In this document: in pieces, positions 1-6,036 of the stretch
Position numbering within the stretch: position 1 is the first letter of the stretch
Layout of the letters: the number at the start of each line of letters is the position of its first letter
NCBI GenBank assembly: GCA_030840545.1
Contig: JAVEEH010000091.1
Span: 1-19,001, forward strand
From: Frankiaceae bacterium
GTDB lineage: Bacteria > Actinomycetota > Actinomycetes > JAFAQI01
Length of the DNA: 19,001 bases
Reading direction: 5' to 3'
Made by a program: the position numbers and the translations under genes
The notes under the pieces: model-generated
Seen by the model: only the letters and a program-made list of their open reading frames with translations
Database searches by the model: none
What the model was told of the DNA's origin: nothing

Positions 1-261
1 GCCGCTCAATCCGGCCAGCCGTTGCTTGCCCAGTCGGTGCTTCGTCAGGCCGCCGCCGGCGATCCCGGCGCGGGCCACGGGTGCGAGGAGATGAGTGGCT
101 GCCGAGGGGAGATGCCCGACGGCGGCGACGGCCCGCGATGCCGGACCGTGTCCGGCGAGCGCCGCGGGGGCGACCGCAAGCGCGGTCCCGCACGCGAGCA
201 CCCCACACCCGAGGATGAGGCGCAGCCGGACCCACGCCCCCGCGCGCCGGACCTCCGTCAT
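1..261 (-). CDS. Exported protein, N-terminal fragment (cut by window edge)
   Basis: An open frame of 87 codons starts at ATG 261-259 and runs off the left end without a stop. The first ~35 residues look like a signal peptide: charged start (TEVRR), a hydrophobic Leu/Ala/Val stretch, then an Ala-rich ALA-type cleavage site followed by Gly-His. The visible mature part is Ala/Gly-rich and ends in a basic patch (TKHRLGKQRL). Base usage is typical of a coding frame here. No family is recognisable from this much sequence. No strong Shine-Dalgarno is visible before the ATG, so the start is uncertain. The gene is divergent from the VOC gene that begins about 107 bases away. Confidence 0.5.
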   Translation of the reverse strand, partial: MTEVRRAGAWVRLRLILGCGVLACGTALAVAPAALAGHGPASRAVAAVGHLPSAATHLLAPVARAGIAGGGLTKHRLGKQRLAGLSG

Positions 262-338
262 GGCCGGACCATAGATCGCGATGCTGAAAGTGTTCTCAGG
301 TCCGCACCGATGACTCCGACTGTCGGTCGTCGTCCCTA

Positions 339-352
339 GGTTGAGGTCAACC
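339..352. promoter_or_regulatory. 14-bp dyad and possible -10 box before the VOC gene
   Basis: GGTTGA-GG-TCAACC is a perfect 14-bp dyad just before the ribosome-binding site of the VOC gene. TAGGTT (337-342), which overlaps its left arm, fits the actinobacterial -10 pattern TAnnnT. No good -35 box is placed at 16-18 bases. An operator over the -10 is plausible but inferred only from symmetry. Confidence 0.3.
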
Positions 353-368
353 AAGGAGAGGACTCGTC

Positions 369-761
369 ATGGGACAGCCGGTCGTGCACTTCGAGATCAT
401 CGGCAAGGACGGCGCTGCGTTGCACAGCTTCTACTCGGGGCTGTTCGACTGGACAATCGACACCAACAACCCGGTCGGCTACGGCATCGTGACCCGCGAG
501 GACAACGTCAACCCCGAGGGCATCGGGATCGGCGGCGGCATCATGGGCTCGGCCGGCATGCCGGGCATGGAGGACTACGAAGGCCACGTGACGGTCTACA
601 TCGAGGTGCCGGACGTCGAAGCAGCTCTCGTGAAGGCGGAGAGCCTCGGTGGCACCCGGCGGATGGGTCCGGACCAGGTCCCCGGCGGCCCGATCATCGG
701 CCAGTTCACCGACCCCGAGGGTCATCTCGTCGGCGTCACCCAGACCGGCACGATGGGCTGA
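369..761 (+). CDS. VOC-family (glyoxalase/bleomycin-resistance fold) protein
   Basis: This 130-residue protein has the length and pattern of a single-chain VOC protein with two beta-alpha-beta3 modules. Module one contains HFEIIGKDGAALHSFYSGLFDW, in which the FY..LF.W pattern is typical. Module two carries VYIEVPDVEAAL, a gapped loop, and the terminal DPEGHLVGV that matches the usual DPxGN-like end of the fold. The start is set by a strong Shine-Dalgarno (AAGGAGAG, 353-360) eight bases before ATG 369. VOC enzymes include metal-dependent lyases, isomerases, dioxygenases and binding proteins; the substrate cannot be told. It appears to be a single-gene transcript followed by tandem repeats and a hairpin. 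Confidence 0.88.
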   Translation: MGQPVVHFEIIGKDGAALHSFYSGLFDWTIDTNNPVGYGIVTREDNVNPEGIGIGGGIMGSAGMPGMEDYEGHVTVYIEVPDVEAALVKAESLGGTRRMGPDQVPGGPIIGQFTDPEGHLVGVTQTGTMG

Positions 762-782
762 GCCGCGCACGACGATCGACCC

Positions 783-824
783 GCATGCCCGGACCCTGCA
801 TGCCCGAACCCTGCATGCCCGAAC
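783..824. repeat. 15-bp tandem repeat, about 2.8 copies
   Basis: The unit GCATGCCCGRACCCT occurs at 783-797 and 798-812, and 12 bases of a third copy at 813-824. Copies differ only at one G/A position. Each begins with the palindromic GCATGC. The array sits between the VOC stop codon and the hairpin at 825-862. Confidence 0.85.
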
Positions 825-862
825 ACAGTGCTGCCCCGACCAGCTGGCCGGGGCAGCACTGT
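825..862. terminator. Strong hairpin, probable (bidirectional) terminator
   Basis: ACAGTGCTGCCCC (825-837) and GGGGCAGCACTGT (850-862) are perfect 13-bp inverted arms. The 12-base centre is itself nearly self-complementary, so the whole 38 bases can fold with about one mismatch. No long T-tract follows on either strand. It lies 64 bp after the VOC stop and also downstream of the left-facing operon that ends near 1113, so it could end both transcripts. Confidence 0.6.
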
Positions 863-1112
863 CTATCCCTGGGACTCAGTCGTGCCAGGGACCGAAGTCG
901 TCGTCATTCATGCGACGTTCCTTCCCGCGCCCCGCTCGACGCACACCCGACGAACAGGCACTCGCGGAGCTGGGGCTTTCAACACGCCCCGCCGAGATCG
1001 GCCGGGGCTCGGTAGCCGGACGTGGTCCGGCGCAGCCACTAGGTGGGCTGCTCCTTCATGCTACTCGACGTCGGCGCGGGCGACCTTGAGCCGACCAACC
1101 GCTCGGACGCCG
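863..1112. other. Region without a confident gene
   Basis: About 250 bp separate the hairpin from the DUF5522 stop codon. On the minus strand it holds three tiny ORFs chained by start/stop overlaps (1116-1039, 1039-908, 911-876). The last has a good AAGGA seven bases before its ATG but encodes only 11 residues. Codon third positions are less G/C-biased than in neighbouring genes and no family is recognised. I treat it as probably a non-coding 3' region. Confidence 0.5.
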
Positions 1113-1361
1113 TCACGGTGGGGCGTCCTCGTACGGACAATGCCGGCAACCGCGCGCGCAGCACGTCCCCCGGTCAGCGAGGAACTTCGCTGTCAGCACG
1201 AACAACCCCGTGCCTGGGTCGAGATAGCCGGCCTCCCCTGCCGCCATCGCCGCCGCATGCGCAGCGATCACCTCGCCGCGACCCGGCGCATCCGGCGGCA
1301 GCCGCGACGGATGCGGCTCGGTCAGCGGCCGCGGAGCCAGCGGCCGGTCAGGTTCGGTCAG
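1113..1361 (-). CDS. DUF5522 small Cys-rich protein
   Basis: This 82-residue protein is recognised from its conserved core: PLTEPHPSRL near the N-terminus, GYLDPGTGLFVLTAKFL (residues 45-61), then CC (67-68) and the terminal CRHCPY (72-77). This is the DUF5522 pattern; the cysteines suggest metal binding, but the function is unknown. The conserved part extends upstream of the only in-frame ATG and GTG, and no ATG, GTG or TTG exists in frame further up. The best start is therefore CTG 1361-1359, which overlaps the TGA of the preceding gene as CTGA and gives an N-terminus (M)TEPDRPL. It is the last gene of the merR/OCD operon. The family call is firm; the start codon is inference. Confidence 0.8.
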   Translation of the reverse strand: MTEPDRPLAPRPLTEPHPSRLPPDAPGRGEVIAAHAAAMAAGEAGYLDPGTGLFVLTAKFLADRGTCCARGCRHCPYEDAPP

Positions 1362-2290
1362 AGCGCGACCGTCGTGCCCGCGCCGGAGTGCATGGCGGCC
1401 TGATAGACCAACGCCGCAGCGGCGACGTCCTGGCTCGCATGCCCCATCGACTTGTAGACGGTGAGCTCCTCGGGGCGTTGCCGACCCGGGCGCACACCGA
1501 GCAGCACCTCCCCCACCTCCGTCACCGAGGCAGGGTCGCGTCCGGCCAGCTCACGACTCCCCGCCGGGAACGGCTGCGTCGCGTTCCCGCGAGCTTCGAC
1601 GAAAACCGTTGCGGCGCCAAGGGTTTCCGCGTCGACCTCGACCCCGCTGCCGACCGAGCTCACATGAGCACCCGCGGCCAACCACGACCGCGCGATCACC
1701 GGCTCGTCCGCCTCGGTGCATAGACACACGACGTCGGCCCAACGCACCGCCGCCTCGACACTGTCGGCCACCTGCACGTTCGAGTACGCCGCAGCAACTG
1801 CGTGCACGTGTTCCGGCGTACGTCCGGTCAACCGCAGCGACGCCGACGGAAACGCACGACCGAACGCCTCGATGTGTGCGCGACCCTGCACTCCCGTGCC
1901 GGCGACCGCGACCCGAGTCGCGTCCGACCGGGCGAGGGCCTGCGCGGCAACCGCTGCCGCCGTCGCGGTGCGGATCGCGGTGATGTGCGTGCCGTCCATC
2001 AACGCAAGTGGCCGCCCGTCGTCGGGGTCGAACATCACGATGACCGCCTGATGACCGGGCATGCCGTGCCGATGGTTGTCGCGGTAGTAGGCGACCAGCT
2101 TGGCGCCGAGCCCGAGTCCGGGCACGAAGCCGGGCATCGCACCGAGCAACCCCGCCCCGGTCACAGCCGCGACCCGCGGCGGGACGGAGGCGGTGCCGTC
2201 GCTGATCGCGGTGAACGCGTGCCGCAACGCGTCGAACAGCGCGTCGGGGTCGAGCAGCCGCGCGACGTCGGCCTCCGTCAGCACGAGCAC
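1358..2290 (-). CDS. Ornithine cyclodeaminase / mu-crystallin family protein
   Basis: This 310-residue protein has the usual family length. The N-terminal half carries PPRV (R39), GAKLV (K64) and TAIRTATAAAVA (R107). The K-to-R spacing of 43 equals that between K69 and R112 of Pseudomonas ornithine cyclodeaminase, which bind the substrate carboxylate. The Rossmann part carries AGTGVQGRAH (GxGxxG, 131-136) for NAD(P), and D220 in EVDAETL may be the catalytic-type Asp. Members include cyclodeaminases, alanine dehydrogenases, imine/ketimine reductases and siderophore or diaminopropionate enzymes, so the substrate is open. The start is GTG 2290, ten bases after the merR stop, which implies co-transcription. 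The stop overlaps the probable start of the DUF5522 gene. Confidence 0.88.
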   Translation of the reverse strand: MLVLTEADVARLLDPDALFDALRHAFTAISDGTASVPPRVAAVTGAGLLGAMPGFVPGLGLGAKLVAYYRDNHRHGMPGHQAVIVMFDPDDGRPLALMDGTHITAIRTATAAAVAAQALARSDATRVAVAGTGVQGRAHIEAFGRAFPSASLRLTGRTPEHVHAVAAAYSNVQVADSVEAAVRWADVVCLCTEADEPVIARSWLAAGAHVSSVGSGVEVDAETLGAATVFVEARGNATQPFPAGSRELAGRDPASVTEVGEVLLGVRPGRQRPEELTVYKSMGHASQDVAAAALVYQAAMHSGAGTTVAL

Positions 2291-2300
2291 GCCGGAGACG

Positions 2301-3074
2301 TTAGCCCTCGCGGTCGCGCGGCGCGGCGTCCATCATGATCGCGGCGTCGACGTGCTTGTCCACGGCAGCGGCGATCGACGACGCAACCGCCTTCACCGCG
2401 AGCGGCCGTTGCCGCTGGATCCGCTCCGACATCGCCGGCCATTCGGCGTCCGGCTCACCGGCCTGCTCGAACGGCGCCCAGATGTGCTCGAGGAACATGG
2501 CCACGAACTGCTCGGCCAGCGCGTCGGTCGTCGACAGGATCGCCGCCGCCACGTCCAAGGTGGCATCCAACGGCAGCCCCATCGCGGTGAGCTCGGCACC
2601 GATCTCCACCATGACCGGGTTGGCTGCGACGAACTCCTCGCCGTCCTGCACGAGCATCCCCATCTCGAGCGCCCTGGCCAACCCGGACAGGTCCTCGTCG
2701 CCGGGGAACATCGCCGTCAGCTCGTCGGTGCTGAAACGCCGCGGCGGCACCTCCGCCAGCGGCTCGACGACTGCACCCTCGAGGCCGAGCACGTGGCCGA
2801 GCCCGTGCTGGGCGTCCCAGGCCGTGGTGAGGTCCTTGATCGCCGCGAGGGAGTAGCCGCGGTCGGCGAGCCGCTGCACCAGCCGCAACCGGATGAGGTG
2901 CTCGGGCCGGTAGGAGGCACGCCGGCCACGTCGCTCGGGGGGTGGGAGCAGGCCGCGCTCCTGATACATCCGCACCGTGCGCACCGTCGTCCCGGCCCGC
3001 CGTGCCAGCTCGTCGATGTCCAGATCGCTGTCGCGAATGTCGAGGTCGCTGTCGCGGTCGGTGTCCGGCTCCAC
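2301..3074 (-). CDS. MerR-family transcriptional regulator
   Basis: This 257-residue protein has an N-terminal winged-helix MerR domain: DIDELARRAGTTVRTVRMYQ (about 19-38), ERGLLPPPERRGRRASY, then HLIRLRLVQRLADRGYSLAAIKDL. A roughly 170-residue effector region without recognisable cysteine metal sites follows, so a metal sensor is unlikely. An acidic N-terminal extension contains a direct RDSDLDI duplication. The start is GTG 3074; the next plausible starts fall inside the DNA-binding domain. GATAAT (3088-3083) lies eight bases before the GTG, so the mRNA is probably leaderless. The gene is divergent from the diiron oxygenase across 62 bp, and the dyad in that gap is the likely operator for self-control and control of both operons. 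Confidence 0.92.
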   Translation of the reverse strand: MEPDTDRDSDLDIRDSDLDIDELARRAGTTVRTVRMYQERGLLPPPERRGRRASYRPEHLIRLRLVQRLADRGYSLAAIKDLTTAWDAQHGLGHVLGLEGAVVEPLAEVPPRRFSTDELTAMFPGDEDLSGLARALEMGMLVQDGEEFVAANPVMVEIGAELTAMGLPLDATLDVAAAILSTTDALAEQFVAMFLEHIWAPFEQAGEPDAEWPAMSERIQRQRPLAVKAVASSIAAAVDKHVDAAIMMDAAPRDREG

Positions 3075-3082
3075 CCGCCAAG

Positions 3083-3088
3083 ATTATC
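3083..3088 (-). promoter_or_regulatory. -10 box of the merR operon (probable leaderless transcript)
   Basis: GATAAT on the minus strand ends eight bases before the GTG at 3074, so transcription would begin at or next to the start codon. No good -35 is seen; its expected place (about 3106-3112) overlaps the dyad at 3108-3129, which fits autoregulation. Confidence 0.5.
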
Positions 3089-3100
3089 GCAGAACCCCAC

Positions 3101-3131
3101 TTGACAGTGTGCCAGTAGTTAGTGGCACAGT
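3101..3131 (+). promoter_or_regulatory. MerR-type promoter/operator of the diiron oxygenase
   Basis: A consensus -35 TTGACA (3101-3106) is followed by a dyad TGTGCCA-N8-TGGCACA (3108-3129). A weak -10 CACAGT lies at 3126-3131, giving a 19-bp spacer. Long spacers with the dyad between the boxes are typical of MerR-activated promoters. The predicted transcription start falls on or beside the ATG at 3137, so this mRNA may also be leaderless. The promoter assignment is inference; the dyad and TTGACA are directly visible. Confidence 0.6.
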
Positions 3132-3136
3132 GAGGT

Positions 3137-4072
3137 ATGGCAATCACCGCTCCTGAGCGCGCGACCCCGGCCCGGCGCATCGAACGGCTCTCGACCGTCT
3201 CGGTGAAGCGGGTGATCGAGCCCGACGAGGAGGTGCTGGGCGACTTCGGCCCCGGCCAGATCCTCCCCGACGAGCTGCTGCTCACCGCGGGGCTCGACCT
3301 GGAGCTCACTGCCGAGCAGAAGGTCACGCTGTCCCGCGAGCAGGCCGCGGCGATGCTCGACGGGGGCATCCGGCTCGAGTCGGTGCTGCTGGCCGGTGCC
3401 GGGCTGCTGCTGTCGACCTGGCCCGACCTCACCGACCCGCGGGTCACCTACCTGTTGCACGAGGTCGGCGAGGAGACCCGGCACTCCCGGCTGTTCGTGC
3501 GGATGATCGAGCAGCTGCAGCCGACCGCGACCAACCCGTTCCACCACGGCATCAGCCTGCGGATCGCCCGGCGCATCTTCCGGCTCACCGCGACCAACCC
3601 GTTGCTGTTCTGCACGATGGTGCTGGCGGGCGAGGAGATCCCCGACCTCATCCAGCGCCGCGCGATCGAGCACCCCGACACCGACGACTACCTGCGTCGC
3701 GCCAACCTCTACCACCGCGAGGAAGAGGCCCGGCACCTGGCGTTCGGCCGGATGCTGCTGCCCGAGCTGTGGGCCAGGTCGTCGCGGCGCGAGCGGTGGC
3801 TCGTCCGCCGGGGCGCGCCGCTGCTCGTCAACCTGATGATGGAGTCGCAGCTCACCCATCCCGGCATCTATGCCGCGGCCGGACTACCGGCTCGTCGTAC
3901 GGCGCGACGGGTGCTGCGCAGCGCCCACCACCGCGACATGGTGGCCGAGGCGATGCGCGGCGTGCTCAAGTCGCTGCTCGTCGCCGCGCCCGAGCTCAAC
4001 GGCCGGCTGCCGGGCGGCTGGCGTCGCATCTGCCAGGTCGACCGCAGCGGCGCGCCGCTGCGCTCCGCCTAG
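3137..4072 (+). CDS. AurF-like diiron oxygenase
   Basis: This 311-residue protein is predicted to be mostly helical, with the iron-ligand pattern of the AurF (p-aminobenzoate N-oxygenase) family: E81, then E113xxH116 in GEETRH, E166/E167 in AGEEIP, and H193xxxE197xxH200 in HREEEARH. Order and HxxxExxH spacing match the AurF ligands. AurF-type enzymes oxidise aromatic amines to nitro or hydroxylamine products; many actinobacterial relatives have unknown substrates. ATG 3137 is preceded by GAGG only one base away, too close for ribosome binding, which supports a leaderless message. The last 189 bases are overlapped antisense by the DUF2306 frame. The divergent MerR gene is the probable regulator. 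Confidence 0.85.
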   Translation: MAITAPERATPARRIERLSTVSVKRVIEPDEEVLGDFGPGQILPDELLLTAGLDLELTAEQKVTLSREQAAAMLDGGIRLESVLLAGAGLLLSTWPDLTDPRVTYLLHEVGEETRHSRLFVRMIEQLQPTATNPFHHGISLRIARRIFRLTATNPLLFCTMVLAGEEIPDLIQRRAIEHPDTDDYLRRANLYHREEEARHLAFGRMLLPELWARSSRRERWLVRRGAPLLVNLMMESQLTHPGIYAAAGLPARRTARRVLRSAHHRDMVAEAMRGVLKSLLVAAPELNGRLPGGWRRICQVDRSGAPLRSA

Positions 4073-4534
4073 GGCGACGCCGACCCCTGCCCCGCGCACG
4101 AGCAGCGCGACAACGCCAACGACGCCCGCGACGGCCACGACCAGCACGAGCGGACGATGCATGGCCAGCTGCGGCACCAGTCGTTGCGGGAACGCCGATG
4201 CGGCGATGCCGGCGCCGACGAGACCGAAGTAGGAGCCGAGGACATAGCTCTTGTGGGTCTGCACCCGGCCGGTGAGCGCCGCCCACAACGCGATGGTCAG
4301 GGTCACGAACGTGAACACCGACAGGCCGTGGATCCAGCTGAAGTGACCGGGGTGCAGCTCCTTCACCCAGAACGAGCTGATGACGGTCCAGTACATCGCG
4401 ACCATCCACACCCGACCGAGCCGGCGGTGGCGCCGGTCACCCCTTCGCCGTCTGATCACGAGATAGCCGCCCAGGACCAGCGACAGCGTCGCCCCCGTTG
4501 CATGCGCTGCGATGAGCGCCGTCCAGCCGGTCAT
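3884..4534 (-). CDS. DUF2306-type membrane protein with antisense 3' extension
   Basis: The N-terminal ~155 residues form four membrane helices with the DUF2306 pattern: a first helix from TALIAAHATGATLSL, a basic loop RRRRGDRRHRRLGRVW, then SFWVKELHPGHFSWIHGLSVFT and SYFGLVGAGIAASAFPQRL. The function of this family is unknown. The frame stays open for roughly 60 residues past the last helix and ends at TAG 3886-3884. The final 189 bases lie opposite the 3' end of the diiron gene; that tail is Ala/Arg-rich and looks like an antisense shadow rather than an evolved domain. ATG 4534 is chosen; GTG 4543 is an in-frame alternative. It is divergent from a TetR gene that probably controls it through two operators. 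Confidence 0.75.
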   Translation of the reverse strand: MTGWTALIAAHATGATLSLVLGGYLVIRRRRGDRRHRRLGRVWMVAMYWTVISSFWVKELHPGHFSWIHGLSVFTFVTLTIALWAALTGRVQTHKSYVLGSYFGLVGAGIAASAFPQRLVPQLAMHRPLVLVVAVAGVVGVVALLVRGAGVGVALGGAQRRAAAVDLADATPAARQPAVELGRGDEQRLEHAAHRLGHHVAVVGAAQHPSRRTTSR

Positions 4535-4546
4535 GCCCAGCACCCC

Positions 4547-4579
4547 ATAACGCCGTTATCAGATGAATAACGATGTTAT
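4547..4579. promoter_or_regulatory. Twin TetR operators ATAAC-N3-GTTAT
   Basis: ATAACgccGTTAT (4547-4559) and ATAACgatGTTAT (4567-4579) are identical 13-bp dyads with centres 20 bp apart, about two helical turns. They fill the gap between the DUF2306 gene and the TetR gene, and the second overlaps the TetR -10 box. Position and symmetry make them the likely binding sites of the adjacent TetR protein. They are conspicuously AT-rich in this GC-rich setting. Confidence 0.75.
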
Positions 4580-4582
4580 AGT
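4577..4582 (+). promoter_or_regulatory. -10 box of the TetR gene
   Basis: TATAGT fits TAnnnT and ends seven bases before ATG 4590, which suggests a leaderless transcript. It overlaps the right arm of the second operator, so bound repressor would block it. Confidence 0.55.
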
Positions 4583-4589
4583 CAGTCCG

Positions 4590-5216
4590 ATGGCAGCGGT
4601 CAAGGCCCATACGGCCGACCTCGCGACCCGGCTGGTCGACGAGGCCGGCCGGGTGCTGTCGGAGGAGGGCGCTGTCTCGCTGACGCTGCGGCGGCTCGCC
4701 GGCCGGACCGGCACGTCGACGATGGCCGTCTACACGCTGTTCGGCGACAAGCAGGGCCTGCTGGCGGCGATGTACCGCGAGGGCTACGCCCGGCTCGGGG
4801 CCGCGCTCGACGCGGCCGCTCTCGGTGTCGACGACCCGCTGACGGCGCTCGCCACCCTCGGGATGGCCTACCGGGAGACGGCGCTGGCCAACCCGCACCT
4901 CTATGACCTGATGTTCGGCCGGCCGGTGCCGTCGTTCGAACCCGACCCGGAGGCCAAAGCGGTCGCCGACGCGTCCTACCGGCCGCTCGTCGCCGCGGTC
5001 CAGCGCTGCCTAGCCACTGGCGCGCTCGTCGGCGGGGACGCCGAGCGCACGGCCCTGCACCTGTGGGCCGTGTCGCACGGCATGGTCAGTCTCGAGCTGG
5101 CCGGCCACATCCAGGGTGATGCGGCCCAACGTGCCGCGCTCTACACCGACGCGCTCATCTACGCGAGCGTCCCGTTCCTGCCGCCGGAGCAGCCTCCTTC
5201 CCCGCCTCGCCGCTAG
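4590..5216 (+). CDS. TetR-family regulator, WHG-type C-terminal domain
   Basis: This 208-residue protein has an N-terminal TetR helix-turn-helix: a helix from TADLATRLVDEAGRVLSEEG, then SLTLRRLAGRTGTSTMAVYTLFGDKQGLLAAMY split over residues ~30-62. The C-terminal part contains LHLWAVSHGMVSLELAGH, the W...HG pattern of the TetR_C_33 (WHG) domain that binds small ligands. An in-frame ATG at 4563 exists but lies between and inside the operators. ATG 4590 fits the family N-terminus and the -10 spacing, so it is preferred. The stop TAG shares a CTAG with the stop of the convergent 55-residue gene. Likely autorepressor and repressor of DUF2306. Confidence 0.9.
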   Translation: MAAVKAHTADLATRLVDEAGRVLSEEGAVSLTLRRLAGRTGTSTMAVYTLFGDKQGLLAAMYREGYARLGAALDAAALGVDDPLTALATLGMAYRETALANPHLYDLMFGRPVPSFEPDPEAKAVADASYRPLVAAVQRCLATGALVGGDAERTALHLWAVSHGMVSLELAGHIQGDAAQRAALYTDALIYASVPFLPPEQPPSPPRR

Positions 5217-5380
5217 GCGTTGGCGGCCAGACCTTCGGCCCAGACCAACCGGGCCGACGACGCCGGCCACCGCTTCAGCAACCCGTCCGCGCAGTGACAG
5301 GCAAAGCGGTGGCACAGCGCGCACGGCAGGACGAGCTCTGCCTCGGCGAGCGCGGTCTCGACCGCCCGGTTGACCGTCAT
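5213..5380 (-). CDS. 55-residue Cys/His-rich microprotein
   Basis: Starts at ATG 5380, sharing one base with the TGA of the upstream ACT gene (TGATG), so translation is probably coupled. The sequence contains LPCALCHRFACHC: C20, C23, H24, C28, H29 and C30, which could hold one zinc ion. A short C-terminal part containing LKRWPASSARLVWAEGL follows. I do not recognise the family. Its coupling to an ACT-domain gene and well-placed coding composition support a real gene. The stop TAG (5215-5213) shares the palindrome CTAG with the stop of the convergent TetR gene. Confidence 0.65.
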   Translation of the reverse strand: MTVNRAVETALAEAELVLPCALCHRFACHCADGLLKRWPASSARLVWAEGLAANA

Positions 5381-6036
5381 CACACGCCGGCCCCCAGCGT
5401 CGCGGTCAGGGCGAGTCGCCGCCGGCAGTCGAGCACGGCCGCGAGCCGGTTCATCTCCGTGGCGGTGAACCGCACGGCGAACGGCCGTGCCGCCATCACC
5501 ACGAACTGCGCGTCCGGCGCGTCGGGGGCCGCGAGCACCCAGACCCCGGAGCCATCCCCGGGCGTGCCGCTGCGCAGCGGCGGCGGGGCCTGATCGAGGC
5601 GTTGTACGACGGGCCAGCCTCGCTTGATCGCCGCGAGGCCGATCGGCCACTCGACCGCCTGCTCGGCGGTGCACACGTGCACCGGATCGATGCCGGTGAG
5701 CAGCCGCACGCCGGTGGCGAGCGCGCTCTTGCGGCCCGGCTGCTCCAGTGACGCGGTCACCCAGGTCAACGCCGTCACGGTCGGGTCGCCGCGCATCTCA
5801 CACGGCGCGACCGACAGCAGATCCGCGCCGGCGCCCGCGAGTGACCGCGCGATCTCGTCATGAGCCAGCGGTTCCGCCGCGTGCACGACGATCTCGTCCA
5901 CCGCAGACGGTCCGTCGACCTCGTGGATCGACACCTCGACGACGTTGAGCCCCTCAGCCGCCAGCACCCGGCTGACCGCGGCCAGCGCACCCGGATGATC
6001 CGGCAGCTCGATCCGCAAGCGGGCGAAGACCATCAT
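5380..6036 (-). CDS. ACT-domain protein
   Basis: This protein has 218 residues from ATG 6036. The N-terminal ACT domain spans about residues 3-75 (FARLRIELPDHPGALAAV, then GLNVVEVSIHEVDG), with the DHPGAL turn that typically binds amino acids. The remaining ~140 residues form a second domain I do not recognise (GWPVVQRLDQAPPPL, then VWVLAAPDAPDAQFVVMAARP near the end). The chosen start gives an ATGA overlap with the preceding RAM-domain gene; GTG 6051 would lengthen it by five codons. ACT domains sense amino acids in metabolic enzymes and regulators. No catalytic or DNA-binding domain is evident, so a sensing or regulatory role is inferred. Confidence 0.82.
   Translation of the reverse strand: MMVFARLRIELPDHPGALAAVSRVLAAEGLNVVEVSIHEVDGPSAVDEIVVHAAEPLAHDEIARSLAGAGADLLSVAPCEMRGDPTVTALTWVTASLEQPGRKSALATGVRLLTGIDPVHVCTAEQAVEWPIGLAAIKRGWPVVQRLDQAPPPLRSGTPGDGSGVWVLAAPDAPDAQFVVMAARPFAVRFTATEMNRLAAVLDCRRRLALTATLGAGV

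Noticed and set aside
369..770. Minus-strand open frame opposite the VOC gene (336-770)
   Set aside because: It is an antisense shadow of a clearly recognisable VOC protein and shows no domain of its own.
876..911. 11-residue ORF with good Shine-Dalgarno as a leader peptide
   Set aside because: No structural gene lies downstream on that strand; only the VOC gene on the opposite strand follows the hairpin. Kept only as part of a low-interest finding.
4563..4589. Upstream ATG 4563 as the TetR start
   Set aside because: It lies within the twin-operator region and upstream of the -10 box. The start at 4590 fits both the family N-terminus and a leaderless promoter.
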